10,244 bases of DNA from an uncultured Oscillospiraceae bacterium. Its GTDB lineage: Bacteria; Bacillota; Clostridia; Oscillospirales; Ruminococcaceae. The notes below the pieces were generated by a model. It was given only the letters and a program-made list of their open reading frames with translations. It was not told where the DNA came from and ran no database searches. Every line of letters begins with the position of its first letter. Position 1 is the first letter of the stretch. The stretch covers positions 1 through 10,244 of the forward strand of contig CAKSGA010000089.1 in NCBI GenBank assembly GCA_934454435.1. Direction: 5' to 3'. Positions 1 through 6,788 of this stretch are shown piece after piece. Made by a program: the position numbers and the translations under genes.

Positions 1-35
1 CGTTAAATCAGTACGGGAGTACTATTGAGAGGGGA

Positions 36-2660
36 TCAAACCTTCTCGTGAGTACCATAGTATGCGTTGAGGTACATCTGCTTGATTTCCTTGAAGAGCG
101 GGAATCTCGGGTTAGCACCGGTGCACTGGTCATCGAATGCCTGCTCAACCATTGCGTCAAGTCTGTTGAGGAAGTCCTTCTCGTCAACGCCGTAGTCCTT
201 GATGGTCTTCTTAACGCCGATTCTATCCTTGAGCTCGTCGATCTTCTTGATCAGACCTTCAACCTTAGCCTCATCGTTCTTGCCGGTTACGCCGAGGAAC
301 TCAGCAACTTCAGCATAACGACGCATGGTGTGCGGGTGAGTATACTGAGAGAATGTACCCATCTTAGCAGGAGCCTCAGCGCTGTTGAAGCGGATAACTT
401 CATCAATCAGCAGAGCGTTAGCGATACCGTGGGGCAGGTGGTGGAAGGCACCCAGCTTATGAGCCATGGAGTGGCAAACACCCAGGAATGCGTTAGCAAA
501 TGCCATACCTGCCATTGTAGCTGCGTTAGCCATGTTCTCACGAGCAACCGGATCATATACACCGGAGATAGCGGAATCATAAGCAGCGGGCAGGTTGTCG
601 AAGATAAGCTGCAGGGACTTCAGAGCCAGGCCGTCAGTGAACGGAGTAGCCATAACAGAAGCATAAGCCTCGAGGCAGTGTGTAACAGCATCGATACCGG
701 AAGCGGAGGTCAGACCTCTCGGACCGGTCTTCATCATATCAGCATCAACGATAGCCATCTTAGGCATCAGCTGATAGTCAGCCAGCGGGTACTTAACGCC
801 AGTGGTCTGGTCAGTGATAACTGCGAACGGAGTAACCTCGGAACCAGTACCGGCAGAAGTAGGAACAGCGATGAAGTAAGCCTTCTCGCCCATGTTCGGG
901 AATGTGTAGACTCTCTTACGGATATCAATGAAACGCATAGCCATATCCATGAAGTCAGCCTCGGGGTGCTCATAAAGAACCCACATGATCTTACCAGCAT
1001 CCATTGCGGAACCGCCGCCGACAGCGATGATGCAGTCCGGCTCGAACTTTCTCATAGCCTCAGCACCCTTCTGAGCGGAAGCCAGGGAAGGATCAGGCTC
1101 AACATCAGCGAATGTGGTATGAACGATACCCATTTCGTCCAGTCTGTCAGTGATTGCCTTTGTGAAGCCACTCTTGAACAGGAACGAGTCAGTTACGATG
1201 AACACTCTCTTCTTACCCATAACGTCCTTGAGCTCCTTAAGAGCAACAGGAAGGCAGCCCTTCTTGATATAAACCTTCTCAGGTGCACGGAACCACAGCA
1301 TATTCTCTCTCCTCTCAGCAACGGTCTTAACATTCAGCAGGTGCTTAACCCCGATGTTCTCAGAAACGGAGTTACCACCCCAAGAACCGCAGCCCAGTGT
1401 GAGGGAAGGAGCGAACTTGAAGTTGTAGAGGTCGCCGATACCGCCGAGGGAAGAAGGAGTGTTGACGATCAGACGGCAAGCCTTCATTTTTTCAGCCCAC
1501 TTGTCGAGCTTCTCTCTCTCAGTGTTGTTGTTGATCCAGAGAACGGAAGTATGACCAAGACCGCCGTTGTTCTTCAGCAGTGTGTCAGCCATATCCAGAG
1601 CCTGGTCGAAGTTTTCAGACTTGTACATGCCAAGGATAGTTGTGAGCTTCTCGTGACCGAATGCCTCATCGGGCTCCAGGGAAGTAGCTTCACCGATAAT
1701 AACCTTGACAGACTCAGGGATCTCGAAGCCAGCCATCTTAGCGATCTGGAAAGGACGCTGACCAACGATCTTAGCGTTAAGAGCGCCATTGATGAGCATT
1801 ACCTTTCTGATCATGTCAGCCTGCTTCTTGTCGAGGAACATGCAGCCTCTCTTCTCGAATTCCTTCTTGACATCGTTGTAGATGGTCTTGTCAACGATAA
1901 GGGTCTGCTCAGTAGCGCAGATCATACCGTTATCGAAGGTCTTGGAGTGAATGATGGAGTTAACTGCATTAACGATATCAGCAGTGGAGTCGATGATAGC
2001 AGAAGCATTACCTGCACCTACGCCGATCGCAGGTGTGCCGGAAGAGTAAGCAGCCTTAACCATTCCAGGGCCACCGGTTGCGAGAATGATATCAACTTCC
2101 TTCATCAGGAGGTTAGTCAGATCCAGGGAAGGAACATCAACCCAGGAAATGATTCCGTCAGGAGCGCCAGCCTTTACAGCTGCCTCATAAACTATCTTTG
2201 CAGCCTCAACAGTGCACTTCTTTGCACGGGGATGCGGGCTGATGATGATACCGTTTCTGGTCTTAAGGGAGATGAGGGTCTTGAAGATTGCGGTAGAAGT
2301 AGGGTTAGTTGTAGGAATAACCGCACCAACAACGCCGATAGGCTCAGCGATCTTTTCGATACCGTAAGCCTCATCACGCTCGATAACGCCACAGGTCTTA
2401 GTGTGCTTATAAGCATTGTAAATGTGCTCAGCAGCGTAGTTGTTCTTGATAACCTTATCCTCTACGATACCGTAGCCAGTTTCCTCAACAGCCATCTTTG
2501 CAAGCGGAATTCTCTCCTTGTTTGCTGCGGAAGCGGCTGCGAAGAAGATCTTGTCTACCTGCTCCTGAGTGTAAGTTGAGAAAATCTCTTGTGCTTCCTT
2601 GACCTTCTTGAGTGCTTTCTCAAAGCTCTCTACGCTGTCAACCATTTCATGAAATGCCAT
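36..2660 (-). CDS. adhE: Bifunctional acetaldehyde-CoA / alcohol dehydrogenase AdhE
   Basis: Cytoplasmic enzyme reducing acetyl-CoA to acetaldehyde and then ethanol with two NADH; it is the main ethanol-forming and NADH-recycling step in many anaerobes. About 874 residues from the chosen start, normal for AdhE. The N-terminal half (about 1-450) is an aldehyde dehydrogenase domain with the catalytic Cys248 in [10 protein letters not shown] and the nucleotide-site run GVGAGNAS. The C-terminal half (about 465-874) is an iron-dependent alcohol dehydrogenase with [10 protein letters not shown] (548-557) and PTSAGTGSE. Predicted iron ligands, by analogy with E. coli AdhE, are Asp657, His661, His730 and His744 ([17 protein letters not shown]). 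All key residues are present, so both activities are expected, and the enzyme probably forms spirosomes like its relatives. The frame stays open to a TTG at 2702, but AAGGAG at 2670-2675 favours ATG 2660 (9-nt spacing) over ATG 2666 (3-nt spacing). It has its own promoter, Rex site and long leader. Confidence 0.97.
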   Translation of the reverse strand: MAFHEMVDSVESFEKALKKVKEAQEIFSTYTQEQVDKIFFAAASAANKERIPLAKMAVEETGYGIVEDKVIKNNYAAEHIYNAYKHTKTCGVIERDEAYGIEKIAEPIGVVGAVIPTTNPTSTAIFKTLISLKTRNGIIISPHPRAKKCTVEAAKIVYEAAVKAGAPDGIISWVDVPSLDLTNLLMKEVDIILATGGPGMVKAAYSSGTPAIGVGAGNASAIIDSTADIVNAVNSIIHSKTFDNGMICATEQTLIVDKTIYNDVKKEFEKRGCMFLDKKQADMIRKVMLINGALNAKIVGQRPFQIAKMAGFEIPESVKVIIGEATSLEPDEAFGHEKLTTILGMYKSENFDQALDMADTLLKNNGGLGHTSVLWINNNTEREKLDKWAEKMKACRLIVNTPSSLGGIGDLYNFKFAPSLTLGCGSWGGNSVSENIGVKHLLNVKTVAERRENMLWFRAPEKVYIKKGCLPVALKELKDVMGKKRVFIVTDSFLFKSGFTKAITDRLDEMGIVHTTFADVEPDPSLASAQKGAEAMRKFEPDCIIAVGGGSAMDAGKIMWVLYEHPEADFMDMAMRFIDIRKRVYTFPNMGEKAYFIAVPTSAGTGSEVTPFAVITDQTTGVKYPLADYQLMPKMAIVDADMMKTGPRGLTSASGIDAVTHCLEAYASVMATPFTDGLALKSLQLIFDNLPAAYDSAISGVYDPVARENMANAATMAGMAFANAFLGVCHSMAHKLGAFHHLPHGIANALLIDEVIRFNSAEAPAKMGTFSQYTHPHTMRRYAEVAEFLGVTGKNDEAKVEGLIKKIDELKDRIGVKKTIKDYGVDEKDFLNRLDAMVEQAFDDQCTGANPRFPLFKEIKQMYLNAYYGTHEKV

Positions 2661-2862
2661 AGTCATCTTCTCCTTAATATTTGTATCACGCATCAATCCC
2701 AAGCACCAGTGCAGAAGGCGGCGTTAATGGCGAACGCCACTGCGCAGTCTACCCATCAGGTTATTGTGATATCCGCACGGATCAGCCTCATTGCCGTCCG
2801 TTTCTTGACTTGATCATAGTGCTTTCGACAGGTTACAGTTTCTGCATACCTTTTTTGCACCT
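2661..2862 (-). promoter_or_regulatory. Long structured 5' leader of adhE
   Basis: With the promoter at 2869-2897 the predicted transcript starts near 2862, leaving about 200 untranslated bases. Visible minus-strand hairpins are: 2831-2850 (GGU, bulged A, UGCAG, loop AAA, CUGUA, ACC; 8 bp including one G-U); 2771-2782 (AUCC/GGAU around a 4-nt loop); and a GC-rich 3' part. In that 3' part, UGGCG/CGCCA (2728-2739) competes with GGCGUU/AACGCC (2720-2738), and CAGUG 2738-2742 can pair with CACUG 2707-2711. No U-tract follows, so a transcription attenuator is not apparent; the competing stems would act, if at all, on stability or translation. I do not recognise a named riboswitch or T-box here. 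The long leader is read directly from the sequence; a regulatory role is inference. Confidence 0.5.
2670..2675 (-). promoter_or_regulatory. Ribosome-binding site that fixes the adhE start
   Basis: AAGGAG on the minus strand. It sits 9 nt before ATG 2660 (MAFHEM) and only 3 nt before ATG 2666 (MTMAFHEM). The in-frame upstream TTG at 2702 and ATG at 2693 precede the site, so they are unlikely starts. Confidence 0.75.
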
Positions 2863-2878
2863 GTTAATATTTTAACAC
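2861..2878 (-). promoter_or_regulatory. Predicted Rex (NADH/NAD+ redox repressor) operator
   Basis: The minus strand reads GTGTTAAAATATTAACAG, a perfect inner dyad TGTTAA-N4-TTAACA. The established Firmicute Rex consensus is TTGTTAA-N4-TTAACAA; 12 of the 14 fixed positions match and only the two outermost differ. Rex is known to repress adhE-type and other fermentation genes when NAD+ is high, and NADH releases it. Gene, motif and position over the -10 box all agree. The rex gene itself is not in the window. Confidence 0.8.
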
Positions 2879-2897
2879 AATATGTTGTTGCTGTAAA
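2869..2897 (-). promoter_or_regulatory. adhE promoter (sigma-A type)
   Basis: Minus strand: -35 TTTACA at 2892-2897, a 17-base spacer, and -10 TAAAAT at 2869-2874. Each box matches the consensus at 5 of 6 positions. The -10 box lies inside the predicted Rex operator, a layout suited to repression by blocking RNA polymerase. Confidence 0.7.
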
Positions 2898-2906
2898 ATG
2901 TAATAT

Positions 2907-2922
2907 TGATATAAGCATATCA
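2907..2922. promoter_or_regulatory. Inverted repeat upstream of the adhE -35 box
   Basis: TGATAT-AAGC-ATATCA, a perfect 6-bp dyad with a 4-base centre. It lies 12 bases past the lysR stop codon and 9 bases upstream of the adhE -35 box. It contains a T-N11-A pattern, so it could be an operator for the adjacent LysR-type regulator. It has no T-tract and is A/T-rich, so it is a poor terminator candidate and could also be chance. Confidence 0.35.
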
Positions 2923-2934
2923 GTAAAATACATA

Positions 2935-3864
2935 TCACAAAACATTGTATTTAGCTATCGCACGGTGAACAGCCGCAATGAATTCCCGGTCATACTCACT
3001 CAGACGATAATCCCGTCGATAGATCAGTACGTCTTTATATAAACGTTCAGCGCCCCTGACCTTCATCTGTACCAGTCCGTAATTATCCAGGAGCTTCTGT
3101 GGAACAGGGGACACCCACATGAACGTTTCCGGAACAGTTCCCAGCAGTACAAACTGCGTACCTCTTTCGTACACGAAGATACGCCGCTCAACAAACTCAG
3201 TAAGCTCCGATTTTCTGACATCAATGACAGGGACCGAGGGTACATAGGGATCAGAATGACAGACTTCTATATATTCAGCGAGATCGTCAATACAGACATC
3301 CTCTTTCTGAACGAGAGGGTCGTTCTTTGATATTATCATGCTGTATGAGAACTCAGCGATAGTATCCGAAGTTAGCTTCTTATCCTTGAAAAGATCGCTG
3401 AAATATTTCTCATAAGATGACTGATATCTGACGATGCCGAGATTAAAGTCCTCCCGCACCACACTGTTTATTGTGTTCATGGGGTTTGTTTCACAATAGT
3501 AGAACTCAGCAGGGGAGCCCTTTTTCATGGATCGTGAGAAGTCCGCCATGGCATAGCTGAGATAGCTTGCCCTGGGGACACTCACGGAAAAGCTCTGTTT
3601 TTTCTGACGGCCATTCTGGTAGATCTGTTCTACCTCTTCGACCTTCTGAACTATCTGGCGGGCGTATTGCAGGAATTCCTCGCCGTCCGGGGTTATGGAG
3701 ATCCCCTTGGTTGTCCGCCGGAATATGGTTATCCCGAGGGACTCTTCAAGCTCCTTTATCGCACGGCTGAGGTTCGGCTGACCCATGTAGAGGTTCTCCG
3801 CCGCCTTGCTGATGGAACGGGTCTTTGCCACTTCTACGGCATATTTCAGATGAAGTATGTTCAA
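2935..3864 (-). CDS. LysR-family transcriptional regulator
   Basis: A 309-residue protein of standard LysR length. Residues about 3-62 form the winged helix-turn-helix, with the typical run SISKAAENLYMGQPNLSRAI followed by ELEESLGITIFRR. A linker helix follows at about 60-90, then a two-lobed effector-binding domain to the end. It is expected to be a cytoplasmic tetramer that activates or represses nearby genes in response to a small metabolite. Translation probably starts at TTG 3864: AGGA lies 6 bases upstream and the family's N-terminal pattern begins right there. It lies 111 bases after ilvH and 274 bases before the adhE start, on the same strand. No terminator is visible after ilvH, so read-through from the ilv promoter is possible besides its own weak promoter. 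The target is unknown; adhE and ilvBH are the obvious candidates. It is not recognisable as a named member such as AlsR or IlvY. Confidence 0.93.
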   Translation of the reverse strand: MNILHLKYAVEVAKTRSISKAAENLYMGQPNLSRAIKELEESLGITIFRRTTKGISITPDGEEFLQYARQIVQKVEEVEQIYQNGRQKKQSFSVSVPRASYLSYAMADFSRSMKKGSPAEFYYCETNPMNTINSVVREDFNLGIVRYQSSYEKYFSDLFKDKKLTSDTIAEFSYSMIISKNDPLVQKEDVCIDDLAEYIEVCHSDPYVPSVPVIDVRKSELTEFVERRIFVYERGTQFVLLGTVPETFMWVSPVPQKLLDNYGLVQMKVRGAERLYKDVLIYRRDYRLSEYDREFIAAVHRAIAKYNVL

Positions 3865-3897
3865 CTTTATTCCTGCCTTTCGTCTCCCCGGGAAATC

Positions 3898-3927
3898 ATT
3901 GCAGCGTTTCTGTTAAAGAATTGTCAA
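3898..3927 (-). promoter_or_regulatory. Possible lysR promoter
   Basis: Minus strand: a perfect -35 TTGACA at 3922-3927, an 18-base spacer, and a weak -10 TGCAAT at 3898-3903 (4 of 6 matches), ending 33 bases upstream of the TTG start. A weaker overlapping alternative (TTGAAG, 17 bases, TAAAAA) lies further upstream. Confidence 0.4.
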
Positions 3928-3956
3928 ATGTGTTTTTAGCTGAAAGTAACCGCTGC
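3901..3956. repeat. Spaced inverted repeat around the lysR promoter
   Basis: Plus strand GCAGCGTTT (3901-3909) and AACCGCTGC (3948-3956) are inverted 9-mers with one mismatch, separated by 38 bases. The left arm overlaps the putative -10 box and the right arm lies about 20 bases upstream of the -35 box. This could be a two-site operator for autoregulation, or a stem in an ilvH-lysR read-through transcript. There is no T-tract, so it is not a standard terminator. Confidence 0.3.
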
Positions 3957-3975
3957 TTCAAAATAATCGAACGGA

Positions 3976-4446
3976 TCAATCCCTTTCCAGTGCGGAAATG
4001 CCGCTTCTTACCATCTTGACGATGCCGAACGGCTTTAACAGGCTGATGAAGCTGTCTATCTTCTCAGGCTTGCCGGTGAGTTCAAGCATGATGCTGTCCT
4101 CAGCGATATCCACAGACTTCGCACGGAACAGGTTAGCGACCTCCACGATACCACGTCTGTCCTCAACGGAACGCCCTGCACGAACGATCACATGCTCACG
4201 GCAAACGGCGTCTGTGAGTATTTTGACCTCCTTGACGTCATGCAGCTTCATGAGCTGATTCTTTATCTGCTCCAGAACTCTGAGGTCGCCGGCAACAACG
4301 ATAGTCAGCCGGGAGATATCAGGGACCTCTGTTTCAGCGGCATTAAGGCTCTTTATATTGAAGCAGCGTCTGCTGAACAGGCTGGAGACCCGGAGCAGCA
4401 CGCCCTCATTGTTAGCAACTTTTACTGATAATACATATTCCTGCAT
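3976..4446 (-). CDS. ilvH: Acetolactate synthase small (regulatory) subunit
   Basis: 156 residues, close to E. coli IlvH (163). This is the non-catalytic subunit that raises activity of the large subunit and confers feedback inhibition by valine. The N-terminal ACT domain (about 3-75) starts MQEYVLSVKVANNEG and includes the family run FSRRCFNIKSLN. The C-terminal conserved domain (about 80-150) includes CREHVIVRAG and ELTGKPEKIDSF. The frame also offers a GTG at 4452 that would overlap the ilvB stop by four bases, but GGAGG at 4454-4458 is 7 nt from ATG 4446 and only 1 nt from the GTG, so ATG 4446 is chosen. It starts two bases after the ilvB stop, which implies coupled translation and matched amounts of both subunits. 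It could equally be called ilvN. Confidence 0.95.
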   Translation of the reverse strand: MQEYVLSVKVANNEGVLLRVSSLFSRRCFNIKSLNAAETEVPDISRLTIVVAGDLRVLEQIKNQLMKLHDVKEVKILTDAVCREHVIVRAGRSVEDRRGIVEVANLFRAKSVDIAEDSIMLELTGKPEKIDSFISLLKPFGIVKMVRSGISALERD

Positions 4447-4448
4447 GG

Positions 4449-6137
4449 TCACGCCTCCAGGTCAATAGATGTGATGGGATTTACAACGGGCTTTCCGGCG
4501 GGTATCATCGGCAGAACGTTGATATCTCTGTCGATACGTACCTCTATCATGACCGGAGCGGTCCTGGAGATCTCCAGCGCCTTGCTGAGTGTAGGAGCGA
4601 TCTCCTCGGTCTTTCCGATCACGAAAGTCTGTATGCCGAATGCCTCGCCGAGCTTGACATAGTCGATGTGCCGTGCATCAAGGGTGGTTTCGGAGAAGTG
4701 CTTGCTGTAAAACAGCCGCTGCCACTGGCGCACCATTCCCAGTACATTATTGTTTACAACGATCTCGATTATATTGATGCCATGCGCTGAAGCAGTGATG
4801 AGCTCATTAAGGTTCATGGCGAATGAACCGTCGCCCGCCATGTTGATGACCGTCTTATCAGGGTTGCCGGTCTTTGCACCGATAGCAGCACCCAGACCGA
4901 AGCCCATAGTGCCAAGTCCGCCGGAAGAAATGAAGCTGCGGGGATTTCTGCACTTATAGTACTGAGCAGCCCACATCTGTGTCTGACCGACTTCCGTTGT
5001 GATTATAGCCTCGCCATTGGTCTGGCGGTCGAGCTCCTCAATAACAGCCTCAGGAGTTACAGGAAGCTCGGGAGTACCCTGCTGAACAGGCTCGCCGAAA
5101 TCCTTGTCTAGTATCTCTGCGCACCACTCGGGGTGGGACTGCTGAGCGATCTTCGCATTTACAGCGGCAAGGACTTCCTTTACATCGCCAGTAACTGTTG
5201 TGTCAACGTCAACATTCTTGTTGAACTCAGCAGGGTCGATGTCGATGTGAATGATCTTTGCCTGCTTTCCGAAAACGGAAGTATCGCCGGTCACTCTGTC
5301 AGAGAAACGGGTGCCGATGCCGATAAAGAGGTCGCAGTTGTTAAGGGCGTACGCCGCCTTGACAGTACCATGCATTCCCAGCATTCCTATGTAGCGGTGG
5401 TCAGTTTCATCGAATGCGCCCTGACCCATCAGCGAGCATGAAACGGGAGCGTCAGCCAGCTCAGCCAGCTTCTTGAGTTCCTCGGAGGCTCCGGAGGAGA
5501 TAACGCCGCCGCCTGCGTATATGTAGGGCTTTTTGGCAGCAGAGATCAGCTTTACAGCTTCATCGATCTCTGAAGCGGAAAGGGGAGCATTCGCATCGGG
5601 CTTCTGCGCCGGCTGATGAACATACTCCGTCATAGCCTGGGTAATATCCTTGGGGACGTCTATCAGCACAGGACCCTTTCTGCCGGTGTTGGCAATGCGG
5701 AAAGCAAGTCTGATGGTGTCCGCAAGGTCTTCAACGGACTTGACGATAAAATTATGCTTTGTGATAGGCATAGTTATGCCGGTAATGTCCACTTCCTGGA
5801 AAGAGTCCAGGCCGAGGAGCCCGCAGGAAACATTGCCTGTAATAGCGACAAGCGGAACAGAGTCCATATATGCAGTAGCGATACCAGTCACCAGGTTGGT
5901 AGCGCCGGGACCTGAGGTTGCGATAACAACGCCGGTCCTGCCGGTGGAGCGTGCATAACCGTCAGCCGCATGACATGCGCCCTGCTCGTGGCAGGTAATG
6001 ACGTGCTTTATTTTGTCGCTGTACTTGTACAGACTGTCGTAAATATTGAGAACAGCGCCGCCGGGATAACCGAATACAGTATCGGCACCCTGTTCCAGTA
6101 AGCATTCAACGATTATATCAGAACCGCTAAGCTTCAT
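4449..6137 (-). CDS. ilvB: Acetolactate synthase large (catalytic) subunit
   Basis: 562 residues, the usual length. A thiamine-diphosphate and FAD dependent cytoplasmic enzyme that condenses two pyruvate to 2-acetolactate (valine/leucine route), or pyruvate with 2-oxobutyrate (isoleucine route). The N-terminal pyrimidine-binding domain (1-170) carries the cofactor-activating Glu51 in CHEQGACHAADGYAR. The central FAD-linked domain (about 190-330) includes MLGMHGTVKAAYAL. The C-terminal domain has the ThDP/Mg motif GDGSFAMN (435-442) through NNNVLGMVRQWQ (462-473). The last motif and the partner small subunit favour the biosynthetic FAD-containing enzyme over the catabolic AlsS type. ATG 6137 is preceded by AAGAAGGGTGAT with good spacing. 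It is driven by the promoter at 6200-6228, with a leader of only about 55 bases that has no T-box or attenuator. Confidence 0.96.
   Translation of the reverse strand: MKLSGSDIIVECLLEQGADTVFGYPGGAVLNIYDSLYKYSDKIKHVITCHEQGACHAADGYARSTGRTGVVIATSGPGATNLVTGIATAYMDSVPLVAITGNVSCGLLGLDSFQEVDITGITMPITKHNFIVKSVEDLADTIRLAFRIANTGRKGPVLIDVPKDITQAMTEYVHQPAQKPDANAPLSASEIDEAVKLISAAKKPYIYAGGGVISSGASEELKKLAELADAPVSCSLMGQGAFDETDHRYIGMLGMHGTVKAAYALNNCDLFIGIGTRFSDRVTGDTSVFGKQAKIIHIDIDPAEFNKNVDVDTTVTGDVKEVLAAVNAKIAQQSHPEWCAEILDKDFGEPVQQGTPELPVTPEAVIEELDRQTNGEAIITTEVGQTQMWAAQYYKCRNPRSFISSGGLGTMGFGLGAAIGAKTGNPDKTVINMAGDGSFAMNLNELITASAHGINIIEIVVNNNVLGMVRQWQRLFYSKHFSETTLDARHIDYVKLGEAFGIQTFVIGKTEEIAPTLSKALEISRTAPVMIEVRIDRDINVLPMIPAGKPVVNPITSIDLEA
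4454..4458 (-). promoter_or_regulatory. Ribosome-binding site of ilvH inside the 3' end of ilvB
   Basis: GGAGG on the minus strand lies within the last codons of ilvB, 7 nt before ATG 4446. It decides against the GTG at 4452 and indicates translational coupling between the two subunits. Confidence 0.75.
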
Positions 6138-6199
6138 TGAAATATCACCCTTCTTTTGTATATTATTCCTGCCTGGTATATCAAACAGTATATAATATT

Positions 6200-6228
6200 A
6201 TTTTATCACATAGTTCATATATTGTCAA
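6200..6228 (-). promoter_or_regulatory. ilvBH promoter (sigma-A type)
   Basis: Minus strand: a perfect -35 TTGACA at 6223-6228, a 17-base spacer, and -10 TAAAAT at 6200-6205 (5 of 6), inside an A/T-rich tract. It is the strongest-looking promoter in the left half. The predicted leader contains three spaced ATATAC runs of unknown meaning. Confidence 0.8.
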
Positions 6229-6261
6229 CGACATATCAGGAAAAATTCCAGCTATTTTGAT

Positions 6262-6290
6262 AAAAAAAATTCGGCAGCCCTGGCTGCCGG
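6262..6290 (-). terminator. Intrinsic terminator after the flavodoxin gene
   Basis: On the minus strand CGGCAGC and GCTGCCG (6283-6289 and 6272-6278) form a perfect 7-bp stem with a CAGG loop, then AA and eight T (6269-6262). It starts about 10 bases after the stop codon at 6299. It separates the GGDEF-flavodoxin operon from the ilvB promoter. Confidence 0.93.
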
Positions 6291-6298
6291 ATTTATTC

Positions 6299-6784
6299 TT
6301 ATTGTTTCATCATAATGTAAGCAAGAACCTCTTCCAGATTATCCTCGCTCACAAAATCACAGCCGTTTTTCAGCACGGAGATCATTTCCTCCGTTCCCGG
6401 CTTTTTCTGTTTTTCGAGATCGGCACAGATGGTTTCTATCAGCTTCCTCTGGAGCCATTTAAGGCTCTTGGGGTCCATCTTGCCACGCAGGAAGAAAATG
6501 GGAAGATCTGTCGGATTTGCTTCCTTCAGTATTTTATGATATTGCTCGACCGGCGGGTTCATGCCGACTGCGCACACGCACAGCAGGTTCCAGCGCTTCT
6601 GTGCCTTTTTAAGTCCCTGTATCTTGTTCGCAAATACCCATCCCAGAAATACTGCTTCTTCGTCCTTTGCCAGGGCTTTATTCGCTTCTTTCAGTGAATA
6701 CGCAGGGACCCCAATTTTTTCAGCGAGCATTTCCGCATACCGCTTTGTGCTTCCTGTGTTCGTTTCGTAAATAACTGCTTTCAT
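6299..6784 (-). CDS. Flavodoxin-domain protein
   Basis: 161 residues from the chosen start, the length of a single flavodoxin fold. The N-terminus MKAVIYETNTGSTKRYAEML holds the FMN phosphate loop (T8-N-T-G-S-T13) directly after the first beta strand. FLGWVFANKIQGLKKA and VCAVGMNPP correspond to later strands and the loop beside the flavin in the Firmicute flavodoxin-domain family. There is no membrane segment. It probably binds FMN and carries electrons or acts as a small flavin reductase; its partner is unknown. The frame extends 17 codons upstream, but GAGGGTGAT just before ATG 6784 and the start of the first beta strand support ATG 6784. That leaves 4 bases after the stop of the LacI-like/GGDEF gene, so the two are co-transcribed and probably coupled in translation. 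Confidence 0.85.
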   Translation of the reverse strand: MKAVIYETNTGSTKRYAEMLAEKIGVPAYSLKEANKALAKDEEAVFLGWVFANKIQGLKKAQKRWNLLCVCAVGMNPPVEQYHKILKEANPTDLPIFFLRGKMDPKSLKWLQRKLIETICADLEKQKKPGTEEMISVLKNGCDFVSEDNLEEVLAYIMMKQ

Positions 6785-6788
6785 GAGA

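Noticed and set aside
10..23. Small hairpin AGTAC-GGGA-GTACT just after the adhE stop
   Set aside because: Only five pairs, and the following bases at the window edge give just three T. Too weak to call the adhE terminator, and the continuation is not visible.
48..2579. An 843-codon open frame on the plus strand opposite adhE
   Set aside because: It mirrors the adhE reading frame, has no recognisable domain and is low-complexity in Ser/Leu/Asp. Strong codon bias of adhE explains the lack of stops on the opposite strand.
2693..2702. Upstream TTG/ATG starts extending AdhE by up to 14 residues
   Set aside because: They precede the AAGGAG ribosome-binding site and have no good site of their own.
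2720..2760. Resemblance to a fluoride riboswitch (GGCGUUCGCCAUUAACGCC)
   Set aside because: The GGNGAUGG start and the downstream CUCC pseudoknot partner are absent. The similarity is limited to one short GC-rich hairpin.
2720..2805. Resemblance of the adhE leader to a TPP riboswitch (GGCUGA, later ACCUGAU, GGGUA)
   Set aside because: The 5' GGGGUGCC part, the GAGA of the CUGAGA core and the AUAAUGCCAGCG element are missing, and the gene is not in thiamine metabolism.
4450..4452. GTG start for ilvH with a GTGA overlap with the ilvB stop
   Set aside because: GGAGG would be one base away; ATG 4446 has the correct 7-base spacing.
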